Positions 16,914 to 27,353 of a DNA stretch of 64,000 bases are shown here, one piece after another. Made by a program: the position numbers and the translations under genes. Position 1 is the first letter of the stretch; the number at the start of each line of letters is the position of its first letter. Origin of the DNA: Roseiflexus sp. RS-1 (lineage in GTDB: Bacteria > Chloroflexota > Chloroflexia > Chloroflexales > Roseiflexaceae); assembly GCF_000016665.1 (NCBI RefSeq), contig NC_009523.1:5455501-5519500 (forward strand). Direction: 5' to 3'. A model generated the notes under the pieces. It was not told the DNA's origin, did no database searches, and worked only from the letters and a program-made list of their open reading frames with translations.

Positions 16914-17909
16914 ATGGACGTTCTCGTTTACGATGCTCACTCATATGACCGCACATTTCTGGATGCCGCCAACCAGGGACGGCATCGGCTCACCTACACC
17001 GCCGCGCAGCTCGACCTGCACACCGCTGCGCTCGCGCAGGGCTTCCCGGCGATCTGCTGTTTTGTAAACGATCAGGCGACGGCGGAAGTCATCGAACGGC
17101 TGGCAGCCAACGGCGTTCGCCTGATCGCGCAGCGCTCCACCGGCTACAACAACATCGATCTGGCGGCAGCCGAACAGCATGGTATCACCGCAATGCGGGT
17201 CAGTTATTACTCTCCCTACTCGGTAGCGGAGTTCGCCGTCGGTCTGCTGCAAACGCTCAACCGGCGCATCCACCGCGCCTACAACCGCACCCGCGAGTTC
17301 AACTTTCGCCTTGCCGGTCTCCTCGGACGCGACATCCACGGCTCGGTGGTTGGCGTCGTTGGCACCGGCAAGATCGGGGCAGTCTTCGCGCGCATTATGC
17401 ACGGCTTCGGGTGTTCGCTGCTCGGTTACGATGTCTCCCAGAATCCGGATTGCCTGGCGCTGGGAATGCGCTATGTGACGCTTGAAGAACTGCTGCGTTC
17501 ATCGGATATCGTCAGTCTGCATGTGCCGCTGCTGCCGGAAACGTACCACCTGATCAATCGTGAGACGCTGGCGCTGATGAAGCCGGATGCATTCCTGATC
17601 AACACCAGCCGCGGCGGTCTCATCGATACCGATGCACTGATCGAAACACTGCGCGCTGGACGGATCGCTGGTGTCGGTCTCGATGTGTACGAGGAGGAAG
17701 AAGGGGTTTTCTTCCACGACCTTTCGGACAGGGTGATTACCGATGATACTCTGGCTCGTCTGATGACGTTCCCCAACGTGCTCGTCACCGGTCACCAGGC
17801 GTTCTTTACCCGCGAGGCGATGACGACAATCGCAGAGACGACCATCCGCAACATTACCGACTTCGAGGAAGGGCGTGAAAATGAGAATATCCTGCGACCA
17901 AGGAGGTAG
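16914..17909 (+). CDS. ldhA: D-lactate dehydrogenase (2-hydroxyacid dehydrogenase)
   Basis: 331 residues of the D-isomer 2-hydroxyacid dehydrogenase family. GYNNIDLAAAEQHGI and VVGVVGTGKIGAVFARI mark substrate and NAD domains; the catalytic histidine is in VLVTGHQAFFTREA and LINTSRGGLIDTDAL is the family block. HQAFFTREA is characteristic of the fermentative LdhA branch, which reduces pyruvate to D-lactate. GGAAAGGA precedes the ATG. It is three bases from pgi and likely co-transcribed, fitting glycogen or glucose fermentation in the dark. Confidence 0.85.
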   Translation: MDVLVYDAHSYDRTFLDAANQGRHRLTYTAAQLDLHTAALAQGFPAICCFVNDQATAEVIERLAANGVRLIAQRSTGYNNIDLAAAEQHGITAMRVSYYSPYSVAEFAVGLLQTLNRRIHRAYNRTREFNFRLAGLLGRDIHGSVVGVVGTGKIGAVFARIMHGFGCSLLGYDVSQNPDCLALGMRYVTLEELLRSSDIVSLHVPLLPETYHLINRETLALMKPDAFLINTSRGGLIDTDALIETLRAGRIAGVGLDVYEEEEGVFFHDLSDRVITDDTLARLMTFPNVLVTGHQAFFTREAMTTIAETTIRNITDFEEGRENENILRPRR

Positions 17910-17912
17910 TGC

Positions 17913-19544
17913 ATGACGGTTCTGACGCACCGCCCTGAATGGCGCGCGCTCGAGACGCACTATCACGCGATATGTAACGTGCATCTGCGCCAGTTGTTTG
18001 CTGAAGACCCTGGTCGCGGCGAGCGCCTGACCGCCGAAGCCGCTGGACTTTTCTTCGACTATGCGAAAAACCGGATCACCGACGAGACGCTGCGCCTGCT
18101 GATCGCGCTGGCGGAGGCATGTGATCTGCGCGCCAGAATCGATGCAATGTTCCGTGGCGAACGGATCAACGCCACCGAGAACCGCGCCGTTCTTCACGTG
18201 GCGCTCCGCGCGCCGCGCGGCGCTGTTATTCTGGTGGATGGCGCAAATGTAGTCCCTGAAGTGCATGCAGTGCTTGATCGCATGGCTGCGTTCGCCGAAC
18301 AGGTGCGCAGCGGCAGGTGGACCGGGTTCACCGGCAAACCGATCCGCAACATTGTCAATATCGGCATCGGCGGATCCGACCTGGGACCTGTGATGGCGTA
18401 TGAGGCGTTGCGGTACTACAGTGACCGCAATCTGACCGTTCGCTTTGTGTCGAACGTCGATGGGAGCGATTTTGCCGAGGCGACCCGTGATCTCGATCCG
18501 GCGGAAACCCTGTTCATTGTGGCGTCGAAAACGTTCACCACACTGGAGACAATGACCAACGCGCGCACTGCGCGCGCCTGGGCGCTGGCGGCGCTCGGCG
18601 ACGAGGCTGCGGTTGCACGTCATTTCGTCGCCGTTTCGACTAATGCCGCCGAGGTGGCGAAGTTCGGCATCGACACGGCGAATATGTTCGGCTTCTGGGA
18701 TTGGGTTGGCGGACGGTACTCAATGACATCGGCAATCGGGCTGTCAACCATGATCGCGCTCGGTCCTGAACGGTTCCACGAACTGCTCGCCGGCTTCCAC
18801 GCGATGGACGAGCACTTCCGCACGGCGCCGTTCGACCGTAACCTGCCGGTGATCCATGGACTGCTGACTATCTGGTATGCCAATTTCTTCGGCATCGAGA
18901 CGGTGGCGATTCTTCCCTACGACAATTACCTGAAACGTTTTCCGGCATACCTCCAGCAACTGACGATGGAAAGCAACGGCAAATCGGTGACATTGTCCGG
19001 CGCGCCGGTCTCGTATCAGACGGGAATGATCTATTGGGGCGAGCCGGGAACGAATGGTCAGCACTCGTTCTATCAGTTGCTCCACCAGGGCACACGCCTG
19101 GCGCTGTGCGATTTCATCGGTTTTGCCGAACCGCTCAATCCGCTCGGCAACCATCATGATCTGCTGATGGCGAATATGTTTGCGCAGGCTGAGGCGCTGG
19201 CGTTCGGCAAAACAACGGAGGAGACGCTGGCGGAAGGAACGCCGGAGTGGCTGGCGCCGCACCGAACCTTCGCCGGTAATCGTCCATCGAACACGCTCCT
19301 GGCGGAACGGTTGACGCCAGCAACACTCGGCGCGCTGGTCGCCCTGTATGAACATAGCGTGTTCACCCAGGGTGCAATCTGGGACATCAATCCATTCGAC
19401 CAGTGGGGCGTCGAGTTGGGGAAGGCGCTGGCAGGGCGCATTGTCCCTGAGTTGATGAGTGAGTCCGCCCCACACCTGGCACACGACAGTTCAACAAATG
19501 CGCTCATCCGGCGCTACCGCACCCTGCGCGGGCGGGTCTCATAG
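17913..19544 (+). CDS. pgi: Glucose-6-phosphate isomerase
   Basis: 543 residues. Signatures include [52 protein letters not shown], the SIS-family segment [15 protein letters not shown] and the C-terminal [15 protein letters not shown]. It interconverts glucose 6-phosphate and fructose 6-phosphate in the cytoplasm. It directly follows ldhA and the phosphorylase relic, so this may be what remains of a glycogen-fermentation operon. Length and motifs are normal. Confidence 0.95.
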   Translation: MTVLTHRPEWRALETHYHAICNVHLRQLFAEDPGRGERLTAEAAGLFFDYAKNRITDETLRLLIALAEACDLRARIDAMFRGERINATENRAVLHVALRAPRGAVILVDGANVVPEVHAVLDRMAAFAEQVRSGRWTGFTGKPIRNIVNIGIGGSDLGPVMAYEALRYYSDRNLTVRFVSNVDGSDFAEATRDLDPAETLFIVASKTFTTLETMTNARTARAWALAALGDEAAVARHFVAVSTNAAEVAKFGIDTANMFGFWDWVGGRYSMTSAIGLSTMIALGPERFHELLAGFHAMDEHFRTAPFDRNLPVIHGLLTIWYANFFGIETVAILPYDNYLKRFPAYLQQLTMESNGKSVTLSGAPVSYQTGMIYWGEPGTNGQHSFYQLLHQGTRLALCDFIGFAEPLNPLGNHHDLLMANMFAQAEALAFGKTTEETLAEGTPEWLAPHRTFAGNRPSNTLLAERLTPATLGALVALYEHSVFTQGAIWDINPFDQWGVELGKALAGRIVPELMSESAPHLAHDSSTNALIRRYRTLRGRVS

Positions 19545-19768
19545 CACGGTTGGGAGGCGATGCGATAGGCGCCAGGCGCCGGGCGGACGAAGGCGCTGCC
19601 TTCACTTCCCCGGCGTCGGGCGCGTACCTGTTCACACCTGGGATAACACACGCGCCCGGGAGCGAGCGCGTCCTGCCCTCGTCGCGTCTACGAGAGCAAG
19701 ATGCTCTCGCTCCGGGGAGAAATGTGAACACTTACCATGCGTCCGGGTATACCGGTACCGCAGGCATG
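19545..19768. other. Intergenic repeats between pgi and tsaE
   Basis: No gene seen. The stretch contains CGAGAGCA/TGCTCTCG (about 19690-19708), a small perfect hairpin, and several GGCGCC-rich motifs (GGCGCCAGGCGCCGGGC at about 19567). It probably carries the end of the pgi transcript and dispersed repeat DNA. Confidence 0.4.
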
Positions 19769-19777
19769 TGCTACAAT
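19769..19777 (+). promoter_or_regulatory. Extended -10 promoter of tsaE, possibly leaderless
   Basis: TGC then TACAAT (19772-19777). The likely ATG is at 19785, seven bases further, so transcription would start at or next to the initiation codon. No -35 box or ribosome binding site is seen. Confidence 0.45.
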
Positions 19778-19784
19778 GGGCGAT

Positions 19785-20306
19785 ATGAGTACACGAAACG
19801 TCCATACCGTTCGTTCGCCGCACATTCTGGATTTTGTGTCACACAGCGTTGCACAGACCATTCGTGTCGGGCAGCGCCTGGGGGAACTGTTGCAGCGCGG
19901 CGATGTCGTGGCGTTGCGTGGCGACCTGGGGACGGGAAAGACGCATCTGGTCAAGGGGATCGTTCTTGGTCTGGGATCGACTGATACGGTCAACAGCCCG
20001 AGTTTCGTCCTGATCAATCAGTATCGCGCCAGTGCACAACGTGGCGATCTGCCGATTTATCACGCCGATCTGTACCGTATTGAGCGACCGGCGGAGTTGC
20101 AGGGCGTCGGACTGGAAGAACTGCTCGATGGCGATGGCGTGTGTCTGATCGAGTGGGCAGACCACGCGGAGCCGTTGCTTCCCGATGAGCGCCTCGACGT
20201 GCATCTCAGTCACCTGAGTGAAACCAAGCGCGTGGTGCGCTTCGCGCCGCGGGGTCGTCGCTACGAAGAACTGGTCGATACGCTGAAGAAAGCGGCGTTC
20301 AACTGA
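19785..20306 (+). CDS. tsaE: tRNA threonylcarbamoyladenosine biosynthesis ATPase
   Basis: About 173 residues. Walker A is VVALRGDLGTGKTHLVKGIV; NSPSFVLINQY and IYHADLYRIE follow, and the late block VCLIEWADHAEPLLPDERL is typical. TsaE works with TsaB and TsaD to make t6A37 on ANN-decoding tRNAs. ATG at 19785 (MSTRNVHTV) fits family length; an upstream ATG at 19776 lies inside the -10 box. tsaB follows after five bases, so the two form an operon. Confidence 0.9.
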   Translation: MSTRNVHTVRSPHILDFVSHSVAQTIRVGQRLGELLQRGDVVALRGDLGTGKTHLVKGIVLGLGSTDTVNSPSFVLINQYRASAQRGDLPIYHADLYRIERPAELQGVGLEELLDGDGVCLIEWADHAEPLLPDERLDVHLSHLSETKRVVRFAPRGRRYEELVDTLKKAAFN

Positions 20307-20311
20307 GACCT

Positions 20312-20962
20312 ATGTTGCTTGCAATCGACACCTCAACTGCCGACGCCGGTATCGCCTGCTATGATGGGGAGCGTGGCGTGCTCGGCGAGTGCGTCTGGCG
20401 CGCGGGACGCGACCACACGGCGCAACTCCTGCCGCAGATCGATCTGCTGCTGCGTCACATCCGCTGTGCGCGCAGCGATATTCGGGCGGTTGCCGTCGCG
20501 CTGGGACCAGGGAGCTGGAGCGGATTGCGGGTTGGAATGAGCGTCGCCAAAGGGTTCGCGCTGGCGCGCGATCTGCCGCTCCTCGGCATCGGTACATTAC
20601 AGGCGCTGGCATATCAGCACCGCACATCACCTCTGCGCGTCGCACCGATCATCAACCTGGGACGCGGCAGAGTGGCCACGCTTGCCGACGACGCGCTGAC
20701 GCCACAGAACGTGACCCTGGCTGAACTCGCCGCGTCCGTCAGTGAACCGACGCTCTTCTGCGGCGATATCGACGCTGAAACACAGACAACCCTGCGCCGC
20801 CTGCTGCACGATCGCGCCCGGTTTCCATCACCGGCTGCGAATACGCGCCGCCCGGCGTATCTGGCAGAACTTGCATGGCGTCGTCTCTCCGCCGGCGAGC
20901 GCGATGCCATTGCCACGCTTGAACCGCTCTATCTGGGACAACCGACCAAAACTGTCGGTTGA
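20312..20962 (+). CDS. tsaB: tRNA threonylcarbamoyladenosine biosynthesis protein TsaB
   Basis: 216 residues. MLLAIDTSTADAGIACYD and VAVALGPGSWSGLRVGMSVA with KGFALARDLPLLGIGTLQAL are typical of the ASKHA-fold TsaB, which scaffolds TsaD for t6A formation. The TFTGLR-like segment reads SWSGLR here. It directly follows tsaE. Length is normal for the family. Confidence 0.88.
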   Translation: MLLAIDTSTADAGIACYDGERGVLGECVWRAGRDHTAQLLPQIDLLLRHIRCARSDIRAVAVALGPGSWSGLRVGMSVAKGFALARDLPLLGIGTLQALAYQHRTSPLRVAPIINLGRGRVATLADDALTPQNVTLAELAASVSEPTLFCGDIDAETQTTLRRLLHDRARFPSPAANTRRPAYLAELAWRRLSAGERDAIATLEPLYLGQPTKTVG

Positions 20963-21026
20963 GCCAGCACACCAGGTCATAGAACGCAGATGTTCGATCC
21001 TGAATGCGCGGACGGAGGGAGATGTC

Positions 21027-22817
21027 ATGCCGCTGCAAGCACTCCAGATTGTACTGACCGATCAGCGTGTGATGACAGAACAGTTGCCTGCCGATGTTGA
21101 GCACCACTTCCTGGGTGGGCGCGGCGCCGCTGCCTGGCTCCTTGCCCAACGCGTTCCCGCAAAGATCGGTCCACTGGCGCCTGCCAACCTCCTCATCTTC
21201 AGCGCCGGACCGCTTGCCGGCGTGACCTTCAGCGGCATCACGGTGACAACACGTTCACCGATCACCAATTCCATTTCGCATGGTTGGGCGTCCGGGCGAT
21301 GGGGCGCAAACCTCCGGCGCGCCGGTCACGACCTGCTGATCCTGGACGGGCAAAGCCCCGATTGGTGCTGGATCCGGATCGATGGATCGCAGGTGGACAT
21401 TCATCCGGCAACGCATCTGATCGGGCTTGATACCCAGGCGACCAATCAGACGCTGCGCAGAGAACTTGGGGATGAGTATGCTGTTGTGTGCGTCGGTCCG
21501 GCTGCTGAAGCAGGTGTGTCGTACAGCGCCATCGTCGCCGAAGGCGCTTTTGCGGTTGAACCGGCGGGCGCAGGAGCGGTGATGGCGCGCAAGCGCGTGA
21601 AAGCTATTGCAGTGCGTGGCACGAACGCCTGCCCGGTTGCCGACCGGCAACGGCTCGACACAGCCCTGGCAGGTATTGCCAGACGCATTGCCGCCAGTGA
21701 TGTCGCTGCCGACTTCCGTCAGTATGGCAGTCTGTACTACGCGCAGCGCGCCGAAGAGTTGGGCGCATTCAGTGTGCGCAACGGTCAGGCGCACACCGTG
21801 CCGCATGCGAGCGCAATCAGTCGCACCGCTCTGGCGCAGCGCGGTCGGCGGGAGCCGCGCGGGTGCGATGGATGCCCGCTCGCCTGTCATAGCGCCTATA
21901 TTCGCAAGAATGGCGAACCAATCGCCTATCCCGACCTCGAAGCGCTCGCTGGTTTTGGCTGGAGTTGCGGTCTGACCACACCCGACGCCATTATCCTGGT
22001 CAACGATCTCTGCCTGCGCCTGGGTCTCGATGTGACCGAAACCAGCGCGGCGCTGGCATTCATGATGGAATGCCGCGAACGGGGCTTGAGCAATGTGGGC
22101 AATCTGACGTGGGGCGATCTCGATGCGGTGGTCGGCGCTATTCGCCGATTGGGGCAGCGTCAGGAGAAGCGCGATATTCTGTCGCTGGGTGTCGGCGAAA
22201 TGCAGGAAGTCTACTACGGCAGCAACGTTTTTGCCCCCCAGGCGCGGCAACTGGCGCTGCCAGCGATCGATCCGCGCACCGTGCCGGAAATCGCTCTCGC
22301 CGATGCAACAGCGCCAATCGGCGGCGACTATCGCTACGCAATGTTCTACGAGCCGCTCCTCGCCGAACCACCCGTGTGGCTCCCCAACGACCCCAACAAT
22401 CCGCATACTATCCAGGGCAGAGTGCCTCGCCTGATCTGGCACGAACGCTTCGCGGCGGCGGTCGATGCCGCCGGGTTGTGCCGACGCCTGGCGCTGCTGG
22501 CGTATCAGATCGCGCCAGCCGACCTCAACGAACTGCTCTCGGCAACTCTGGGAAGAACATTCACCAGCGTCGATGTGGCGAAGATCGGCGAACGGATCGT
22601 GACCCTCGAACGCGCACTGGCGATCCGATATGGCGCCGGGCGCGACACCCTACCGCATCGCTGGACGGAAGAACCCCTCGAAGATGGACCGGCGGCGGGG
22701 AAATTGCCCATGCTTGAAGAGATGCTGCCGGAGTACTATCGCCGCCACGGGTGGGATGAGCAGGGACAGCCCTCACCAGCGCGCCTGGCAGAACTGGGTA
22801 TCACCCTGCCCGACTGA
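21027..22817 (+). CDS. Aldehyde ferredoxin oxidoreductase family protein
   Basis: About 596 residues of the tungsten-pterin AOR family. The N-terminal AOR domain shows FLGGRGAAAWLL and PLAPANLLIFSAGPLAGV. The iron-sulfur motif CX2CX3C is in RGCDGCPLACHSAY, with a later cysteine in FGWSCGLTTPDA. Typical members oxidise aldehydes and reduce ferredoxin. ATG at 21027 has GGAGGGAG close upstream. It follows tsaB by 64 bases on the same strand; no molybdopterin or ferredoxin genes lie nearby. The exact substrate cannot be inferred. Confidence 0.8.
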   Translation: MPLQALQIVLTDQRVMTEQLPADVEHHFLGGRGAAAWLLAQRVPAKIGPLAPANLLIFSAGPLAGVTFSGITVTTRSPITNSISHGWASGRWGANLRRAGHDLLILDGQSPDWCWIRIDGSQVDIHPATHLIGLDTQATNQTLRRELGDEYAVVCVGPAAEAGVSYSAIVAEGAFAVEPAGAGAVMARKRVKAIAVRGTNACPVADRQRLDTALAGIARRIAASDVAADFRQYGSLYYAQRAEELGAFSVRNGQAHTVPHASAISRTALAQRGRREPRGCDGCPLACHSAYIRKNGEPIAYPDLEALAGFGWSCGLTTPDAIILVNDLCLRLGLDVTETSAALAFMMECRERGLSNVGNLTWGDLDAVVGAIRRLGQRQEKRDILSLGVGEMQEVYYGSNVFAPQARQLALPAIDPRTVPEIALADATAPIGGDYRYAMFYEPLLAEPPVWLPNDPNNPHTIQGRVPRLIWHERFAAAVDAAGLCRRLALLAYQIAPADLNELLSATLGRTFTSVDVAKIGERIVTLERALAIRYGAGRDTLPHRWTEEPLEDGPAAGKLPMLEEMLPEYYRRHGWDEQGQPSPARLAELGITLPD

Positions 22818-22903
22818 CCCCCCGCCGCTCCATTGCAACCGATCCGCGATTCTGAGCGTCTCAGCGGCGGAAGATCACGCTACACACACCGGAGTACAAC
22901 ACG

Positions 22904-23614
22904 ATGACGCTGCACGCTGATGACGTATTCGCGCCGCTCGACGATGACCACGTCCTGCAACGGCTGGCAGGCGGCAACGAGACGGAGGTGTACAAAACCG
23001 ATGACCATCGCCACGTCGTGAAAGTCAAACACGACCTGGGGGGCGCCCGTGACGCGGCGATCCGCCAGGCGCGGTGGATGCGCGATACCGCCGAACGCTA
23101 CACCGCATGCCTGGGAGAACGCTATACTATCCCCAACTATTTCATTGTGGCGCGCGGCAGCGACGGGCAGGCGCATCCGTTGACGATCCAGCCACTCCTG
23201 TCTGATGCATGCCCCCTCGATGCTGTTGACTATCGCGCACTGCTCCCGGCACAACGCGCCCTGATTGCCGCACAACTCAGCGAGATCCTCCGCAGAGCGC
23301 ACGCTTTCTACCGGGCAACCGGCAGTATGCCCGACCTGTATGGGCAATCCGCCAGAAGCAGCGATGAACGCAAATCCAGGAAGTCAATCCCTCACCTGCC
23401 GCAACGCCTCTGGAGTTTCCTGGTTGAACGCACACTGCTGCGATCGCACAACCTGGTGCTGATCCGCGATCCAGAGTATCGAATCGTCCTGATCGACTAC
23501 GATCCGGTGCGCCGGGGGCGACTGTACCGATTGACATATTTTGCCGTGCGTCGCCTGTTACTGTTGCGTGATCTTGCCGTTCTGGCATGGCTGCGCCTGG
23601 GATGGTTGACCTGA
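22904..23614 (+). CDS. Hypothetical protein, possible kinase-like fold
   Basis: 236 residues, no close family recognised. LAGGNETEVYKTDDHRHVVK resembles the glycine loop and lysine strand of protein-kinase-like enzymes, and LVLIRDPEYRIVLIDYDPV could hold the metal-binding aspartate. The canonical HxD catalytic loop is not clear (RSHNLVLIRD is a candidate). The C-terminus is basic and hydrophobic, perhaps membrane-associated. It lies between an AOR-family gene and ftsH in the same direction. The kinase idea is an inference from short motifs only. Confidence 0.5.
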   Translation: MTLHADDVFAPLDDDHVLQRLAGGNETEVYKTDDHRHVVKVKHDLGGARDAAIRQARWMRDTAERYTACLGERYTIPNYFIVARGSDGQAHPLTIQPLLSDACPLDAVDYRALLPAQRALIAAQLSEILRRAHAFYRATGSMPDLYGQSARSSDERKSRKSIPHLPQRLWSFLVERTLLRSHNLVLIRDPEYRIVLIDYDPVRRGRLYRLTYFAVRRLLLLRDLAVLAWLRLGWLT

Positions 23615-23786
23615 CGACGTCTGCATCTCCCTGCTGTCCACGCGATACATCCACACAGCGCGTCCATCCGTCATGCCTTGAGACGGCGGTCGGTCGCATA
23701 ACCGCGCATCCTGAAGAACCATCCGCCGGGTAATCAACCACTGTGCCAGGCTGCACGCCGGATGGGAAAATTGTGATCTTGCTACA

Positions 23787-23815
23787 TTGTCTGGCTTGAA
23801 GGCGTCTGGTATAAT
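23787..23815 (+). promoter_or_regulatory. Promoter of ftsH
   Basis: TTGTCT (23787-23792), a 17-base spacer, and TATAAT (23810-23815) preceded by TGG. A perfect -10 with an extended element and a partial -35. The start codon is about 95 bases downstream. Confidence 0.65.
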
Positions 23816-23916
23816 ATCACCAATGAAGGTCGAAAGAGGCCGGCACAGTGGAGTTGTGTTCGCTTTCTTGCCGCGCAAGATCAATCAGGAGCAGCGCTCC
23901 TAGAACGTGAACGATT

Positions 23917-25839
23917 ATGGGTGATAATCGCTGGCTGAAAAATAGTTTCGTCTACCTCATCATTCTTGTTGCTGCGTTGGCGCTGTTCATCAATTACTTC
24001 AACAATGCGCAGGGTCAGCAAGAGGAACGCGGCATCTATCAGGTGCTCGCCGATGCAAAAGCTGGCAGAGTTGAGAAGATCGAAGCGCAGTCGGGCAACT
24101 CCGAAATCCTGGTGACGTACCGCGATACCAGGGCTAAGGTGCGGTCACGCATCGAGTCGAACGATAGTATTACGATGCTGCTTGTGCAGGCAGGCGTGCC
24201 GCTCGACGCAGTGAACGTCGAGGTGCGCGCAGCGCCAGCATGGGGCGGTCTGCTGAATGTCTTCACGTTCCTGCTGCCAGTCTTACTGATGATCGGCTTC
24301 TTCATCTTCTTTATGCGTCAGGCGCAGGGGTCGAACAATCAGGCGCTCTCGTTCGGCAAGAGCCGGGCGCGGATGTTTTCCGGCGATAAGCCGACGGTAA
24401 CATTTGCCGATGTTGCCGGTCAGGAAGAAGCCAAGCAGGATTTGACAGAAGTCGTTGAGTTTCTCAAGTTTCCCGACAAGTTTGCCGCCCTTGGAGCGCG
24501 TATTCCGCGTGGTGTGCTGATGGTAGGTCCGCCAGGAACCGGCAAGACCCTCCTGTCACGCGCGGTTGCCGGTGAAGCCGGGGTGCCGTTCTTCTCGATC
24601 TCCGGTTCAGAATTCGTCGAGATGTTCGTCGGCGTCGGCGCCAGCCGTGTGCGCGACCTGTTCGACCAGGCGAAGCGTAATGCCCCCTGCATCGTCTTCA
24701 TTGACGAGATCGATGCCGTCGGGCGTCAGCGCGGCGCCGGGCTTGGCGGCTCCCACGATGAGCGTGAGCAGACCCTCAACCAGATTCTGGTCGAGATGGA
24801 CGGCTTTGATACGAATACGAATGTCATCGTGATTGCAGCCACGAACCGCCCCGATGTGCTCGACCCGGCACTGGTGCGCCCCGGTCGCTTCGACCGCCAG
24901 GTGGTGCTCGATGCTCCGGACGTGAAAGGGCGCATCGAGGTGCTCAAGGTGCATACCAAGGGCAAGCCGCTCGCCGATGATGTGCAGTTCGATGTGATCG
25001 CGCGTCAGACCCCCGGTTTCTCCGGTGCGGACCTGGCGAATGCAGTGAACGAGGCGGCAATCCTGGCGGCGCGCCGCTCGAAGAAGAAGATCGGCATGGC
25101 AGAGTTGCAGGACGCGATTGAGCGCGTGGCGCTCGGTGGTCCGGAGCGCCGCAGTCGGGTGCTGACCGAACGTGAGAAATTGCTGACTGCATACCACGAA
25201 TCGGGGCACGCCATCGCCGCCGCTGGTATGCCCAAAGCTTTCCCGGTGCAGAAAGTGACGATCGTGCCGCGTGGACGCGCTGGCGGGTATACGCTCTATC
25301 TGCCGGAAGAAGATAGCATTCGCTACACTACCGCATCGCAGTTCGCCGCACAACTCGTGTCGGCGCTCGGCGGGCGCGTGGCGGAAGAGATCGTCTTCGG
25401 TCCTGATGAGGTCTCGACCGGCGCCGCAGGTGACATTCAGCAGGTGACGCGCATTGCCCGCGCAATGGTGACGCGCTACGGTATGAGTCCGAAGCTCGGT
25501 CCGATTGCGTTCGGTGAGCGTGAGGAACTGATCTTCCTCGGGCGAGAGATCACCGAGCAACGCAACTACAGCGACGATGTCGCGCGCGAGATCGATAATG
25601 AAGTGCATCGCATCGTTTCGGAAGCGTATGAGCGCACACGCCTGATCCTGACGCATAACCGCGAGGTGCTGAACGATATGGCGAGTGCGCTGATCGAGTA
25701 TGAAACGCTCGATGGCGAACGCCTGAGAGAATTGCTCAGCCGTGTGGTGAAGATCGATGAGATCGAGAGTCGGGTGAACGGCGGCAACGGCATGCTGACC
25801 ACGCCATCGGGCATGAACGTTCCGTCTGCACAGGCATAA
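23917..25839 (+). CDS. ftsH: ATP-dependent zinc metalloprotease FtsH
   Basis: 640 residues. Two N-terminal membrane helices (about 8-25 and 110-130) flank a small periplasmic domain. The AAA module has Walker [17 protein letters not shown], Walker [13 protein letters not shown] and the second region of homology [20 protein letters not shown]. The protease zinc site is HESGH (HEXXH) with the downstream aspartate in [19 protein letters not shown]. FtsH degrades misfolded membrane proteins and short-lived regulators. A good promoter lies upstream and a strong terminator follows, so it is a single-gene unit. Confidence 0.97.
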   Translation: MGDNRWLKNSFVYLIILVAALALFINYFNNAQGQQEERGIYQVLADAKAGRVEKIEAQSGNSEILVTYRDTRAKVRSRIESNDSITMLLVQAGVPLDAVNVEVRAAPAWGGLLNVFTFLLPVLLMIGFFIFFMRQAQGSNNQALSFGKSRARMFSGDKPTVTFADVAGQEEAKQDLTEVVEFLKFPDKFAALGARIPRGVLMVGPPGTGKTLLSRAVAGEAGVPFFSISGSEFVEMFVGVGASRVRDLFDQAKRNAPCIVFIDEIDAVGRQRGAGLGGSHDEREQTLNQILVEMDGFDTNTNVIVIAATNRPDVLDPALVRPGRFDRQVVLDAPDVKGRIEVLKVHTKGKPLADDVQFDVIARQTPGFSGADLANAVNEAAILAARRSKKKIGMAELQDAIERVALGGPERRSRVLTEREKLLTAYHESGHAIAAAGMPKAFPVQKVTIVPRGRAGGYTLYLPEEDSIRYTTASQFAAQLVSALGGRVAEEIVFGPDEVSTGAAGDIQQVTRIARAMVTRYGMSPKLGPIAFGEREELIFLGREITEQRNYSDDVAREIDNEVHRIVSEAYERTRLILTHNREVLNDMASALIEYETLDGERLRELLSRVVKIDEIESRVNGGNGMLTTPSGMNVPSAQA

Positions 25840-25857
25840 CCACCGCGCCAGGCAGCA

Positions 25858-25889
25858 ACAGGGGAGGCAATGCCTCCCCTGTTTTGTTT
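25858..25889 (+). terminator. Rho-independent terminator of ftsH
   Basis: ACAGGGGAGGC pairs with GCCTCCCCTGT around a three-base loop (25858-25882), followed by TTTTGTTT. It is the strongest terminator in the window. Confidence 0.9.
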
Positions 25890-25894
25890 CTGTA

Positions 25895-25903
25895 TGCTAT
25901 AAT
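25895..25903 (+). promoter_or_regulatory. Extended -10 promoter of yebC
   Basis: TGC followed by a perfect TATAAT (25898-25903), starting six bases after the T tract of the ftsH terminator. The yebC ATG is at 25959. The expected -35 position falls inside the terminator and is not consensus. Confidence 0.6.
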
Positions 25904-25958
25904 GCCAGAACGATGAGATAGCTTTTTCTGACACGCGGCAGTTCTGGAGAGTCTGGTT

Positions 25959-26726
25959 ATGTCTGGTCACTCGAAATGGCACTCAATACGGCGCACGAAG
26001 AGCGTGCTCGATCAGCGGCGCGGGCAACTCTTCACCAAACTGGCGCGCGATATTACGATTGCAACGCGCGAGGGAGGCAGCGGCGACCCCGAAGCAAATT
26101 TTCGCCTGCGCCTGGCAGTTGATAAAGCGCGCGCCGCCAATATGCCGATGGAGAACATTCAGCGCGCTATTGATCGCGGCCTGGGCAAAGGTGGCAGCGA
26201 TGCCGCTGCGATTGAAGAGATCTACTACGAAGGGTACGCCCCTGGCGGCGTGGCGCTCTTAATCGAAGCCGCCACCGATAATCGCAACCGCACCGCTTCT
26301 GACGTGCGCGCAACCATGACGAAGAATGGCGGTAGCCCCGGCGAACCAGGTTCAGTCAGCTGGATGTTCGAAACCAAAGGGCTGATCACCATCGATCTGT
26401 CGGTCAAACGCCTCGATCCAGATGAAGTGATGCTGATTGCCATCGACGCTGGCGCAGAAGACGTACAGATCGACGACGATATCGTTGAGGTGTACACCGA
26501 TTTCAAACAACTCGCCGCAGTGCGTCAGCACCTGATCGCCGCCGGGCTGCCGGTGACCGGCGCCGAAAAGACCATGATCGCCAAAACGACGGTGCAGCCT
26601 GATACCGCCGATGCGCTCAAGGCGATGAAACTGATCGAGAAACTGGAAGACCTCGACGATGTGCAGAAGGTCTACAGCAATCTGGATATCACCAGCGAAC
26701 TGGCGGAACAGTTTGTGCAGGGTTAA
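25959..26726 (+). CDS. yebC: YebC/PmpR family protein
   Basis: 255 residues with the family start [20 protein letters not shown] and the acidic middle [38 protein letters not shown], and PGSVSWMFE. Members were described as transcription regulators and more recently as factors that relieve ribosome pausing at proline stretches. It directly precedes ruvC, a neighbourhood conserved across many bacteria, so both genes probably share the promoter at 25895. Confidence 0.93.
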
Positions 26727-26729
26727 TGG

Positions 26730-27236
26730 GTGACTGCCACGCGGACAATCGGGATCGATCCTGGCACCGCCCGGATGGGATGGGGCGTCGTTGAAGAAAC
26801 GGATGGAGTGCTGCGTCTGGTCGATTGCGGCGTGTTGACCACATCGGCGGAATTGTCGCAGGCAGAACGGTTGCTCCTGCTCTACAACGAACTTCGCCAT
26901 TTGATTGAACAATACCACCCTGCCGCTGCTGCTATCGAAGAACTCTTCTTCGGCAAGAACGTCAATACCGCGCTGACCGTCGGGCAGGCGCGCGGTGTTG
27001 TGCTCCTGACCCTCGCCCAGGCAGGCATTCCCGTGTACGAATACAAGCCGCTGCAAGTCAAACAGGCGCTGGCGGGGTACGGCGGCGCCGATAAGCGTCA
27101 GATGCAGGAGATGGTTCGGCTGACCCTCCGCCTCCCTGCCATTCCGCGCCCCGATGACGCCGCTGATGCCGTGGCGGTTGCGATCTGTCACACCTACGCC
27201 GCACCGATGATCCGGCGCATCGAGGAAGGTCGGTAG
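26730..27236 (+). CDS. ruvC: Holliday junction resolvase RuvC
   Basis: 168 residues starting with GTG at 26730. The catalytic acidic residues are visible: TIGIDPGTARMGWGVVE (first Asp), AIEELFFGKNVNTA (Glu) and RPDDAADAVAVAICH (last Asp pair). RuvC cuts Holliday junctions with RuvAB. It follows yebC with a three-base gap. Length is normal. ruvA and ruvB are not in this window. Confidence 0.95.
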   Translation: MTATRTIGIDPGTARMGWGVVEETDGVLRLVDCGVLTTSAELSQAERLLLLYNELRHLIEQYHPAAAAIEELFFGKNVNTALTVGQARGVVLLTLAQAGIPVYEYKPLQVKQALAGYGGADKRQMQEMVRLTLRLPAIPRPDDAADAVAVAICHTYAAPMIRRIEEGR

Positions 27237-27353
27237 ATTGCTGCCGGGCGCTGATATGGCCCTTCTCTACCCAGCCTGGCACAACCCTGCGCTCACCTTC
27301 TACCCCACCGCCTGCGCGAAAACCAATCAATCATGGTGTCAGGCACAGTTGAC
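27237..27353. other. Junction between chromosomal backbone and accessory island
   Basis: 117 bases between the ruvC stop and the convergent sseB-like stop. No gene, attachment site or tRNA is seen. Base composition changes here from GC-rich to AT-rich, so this is the likely left edge of the island. Confidence 0.4.
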
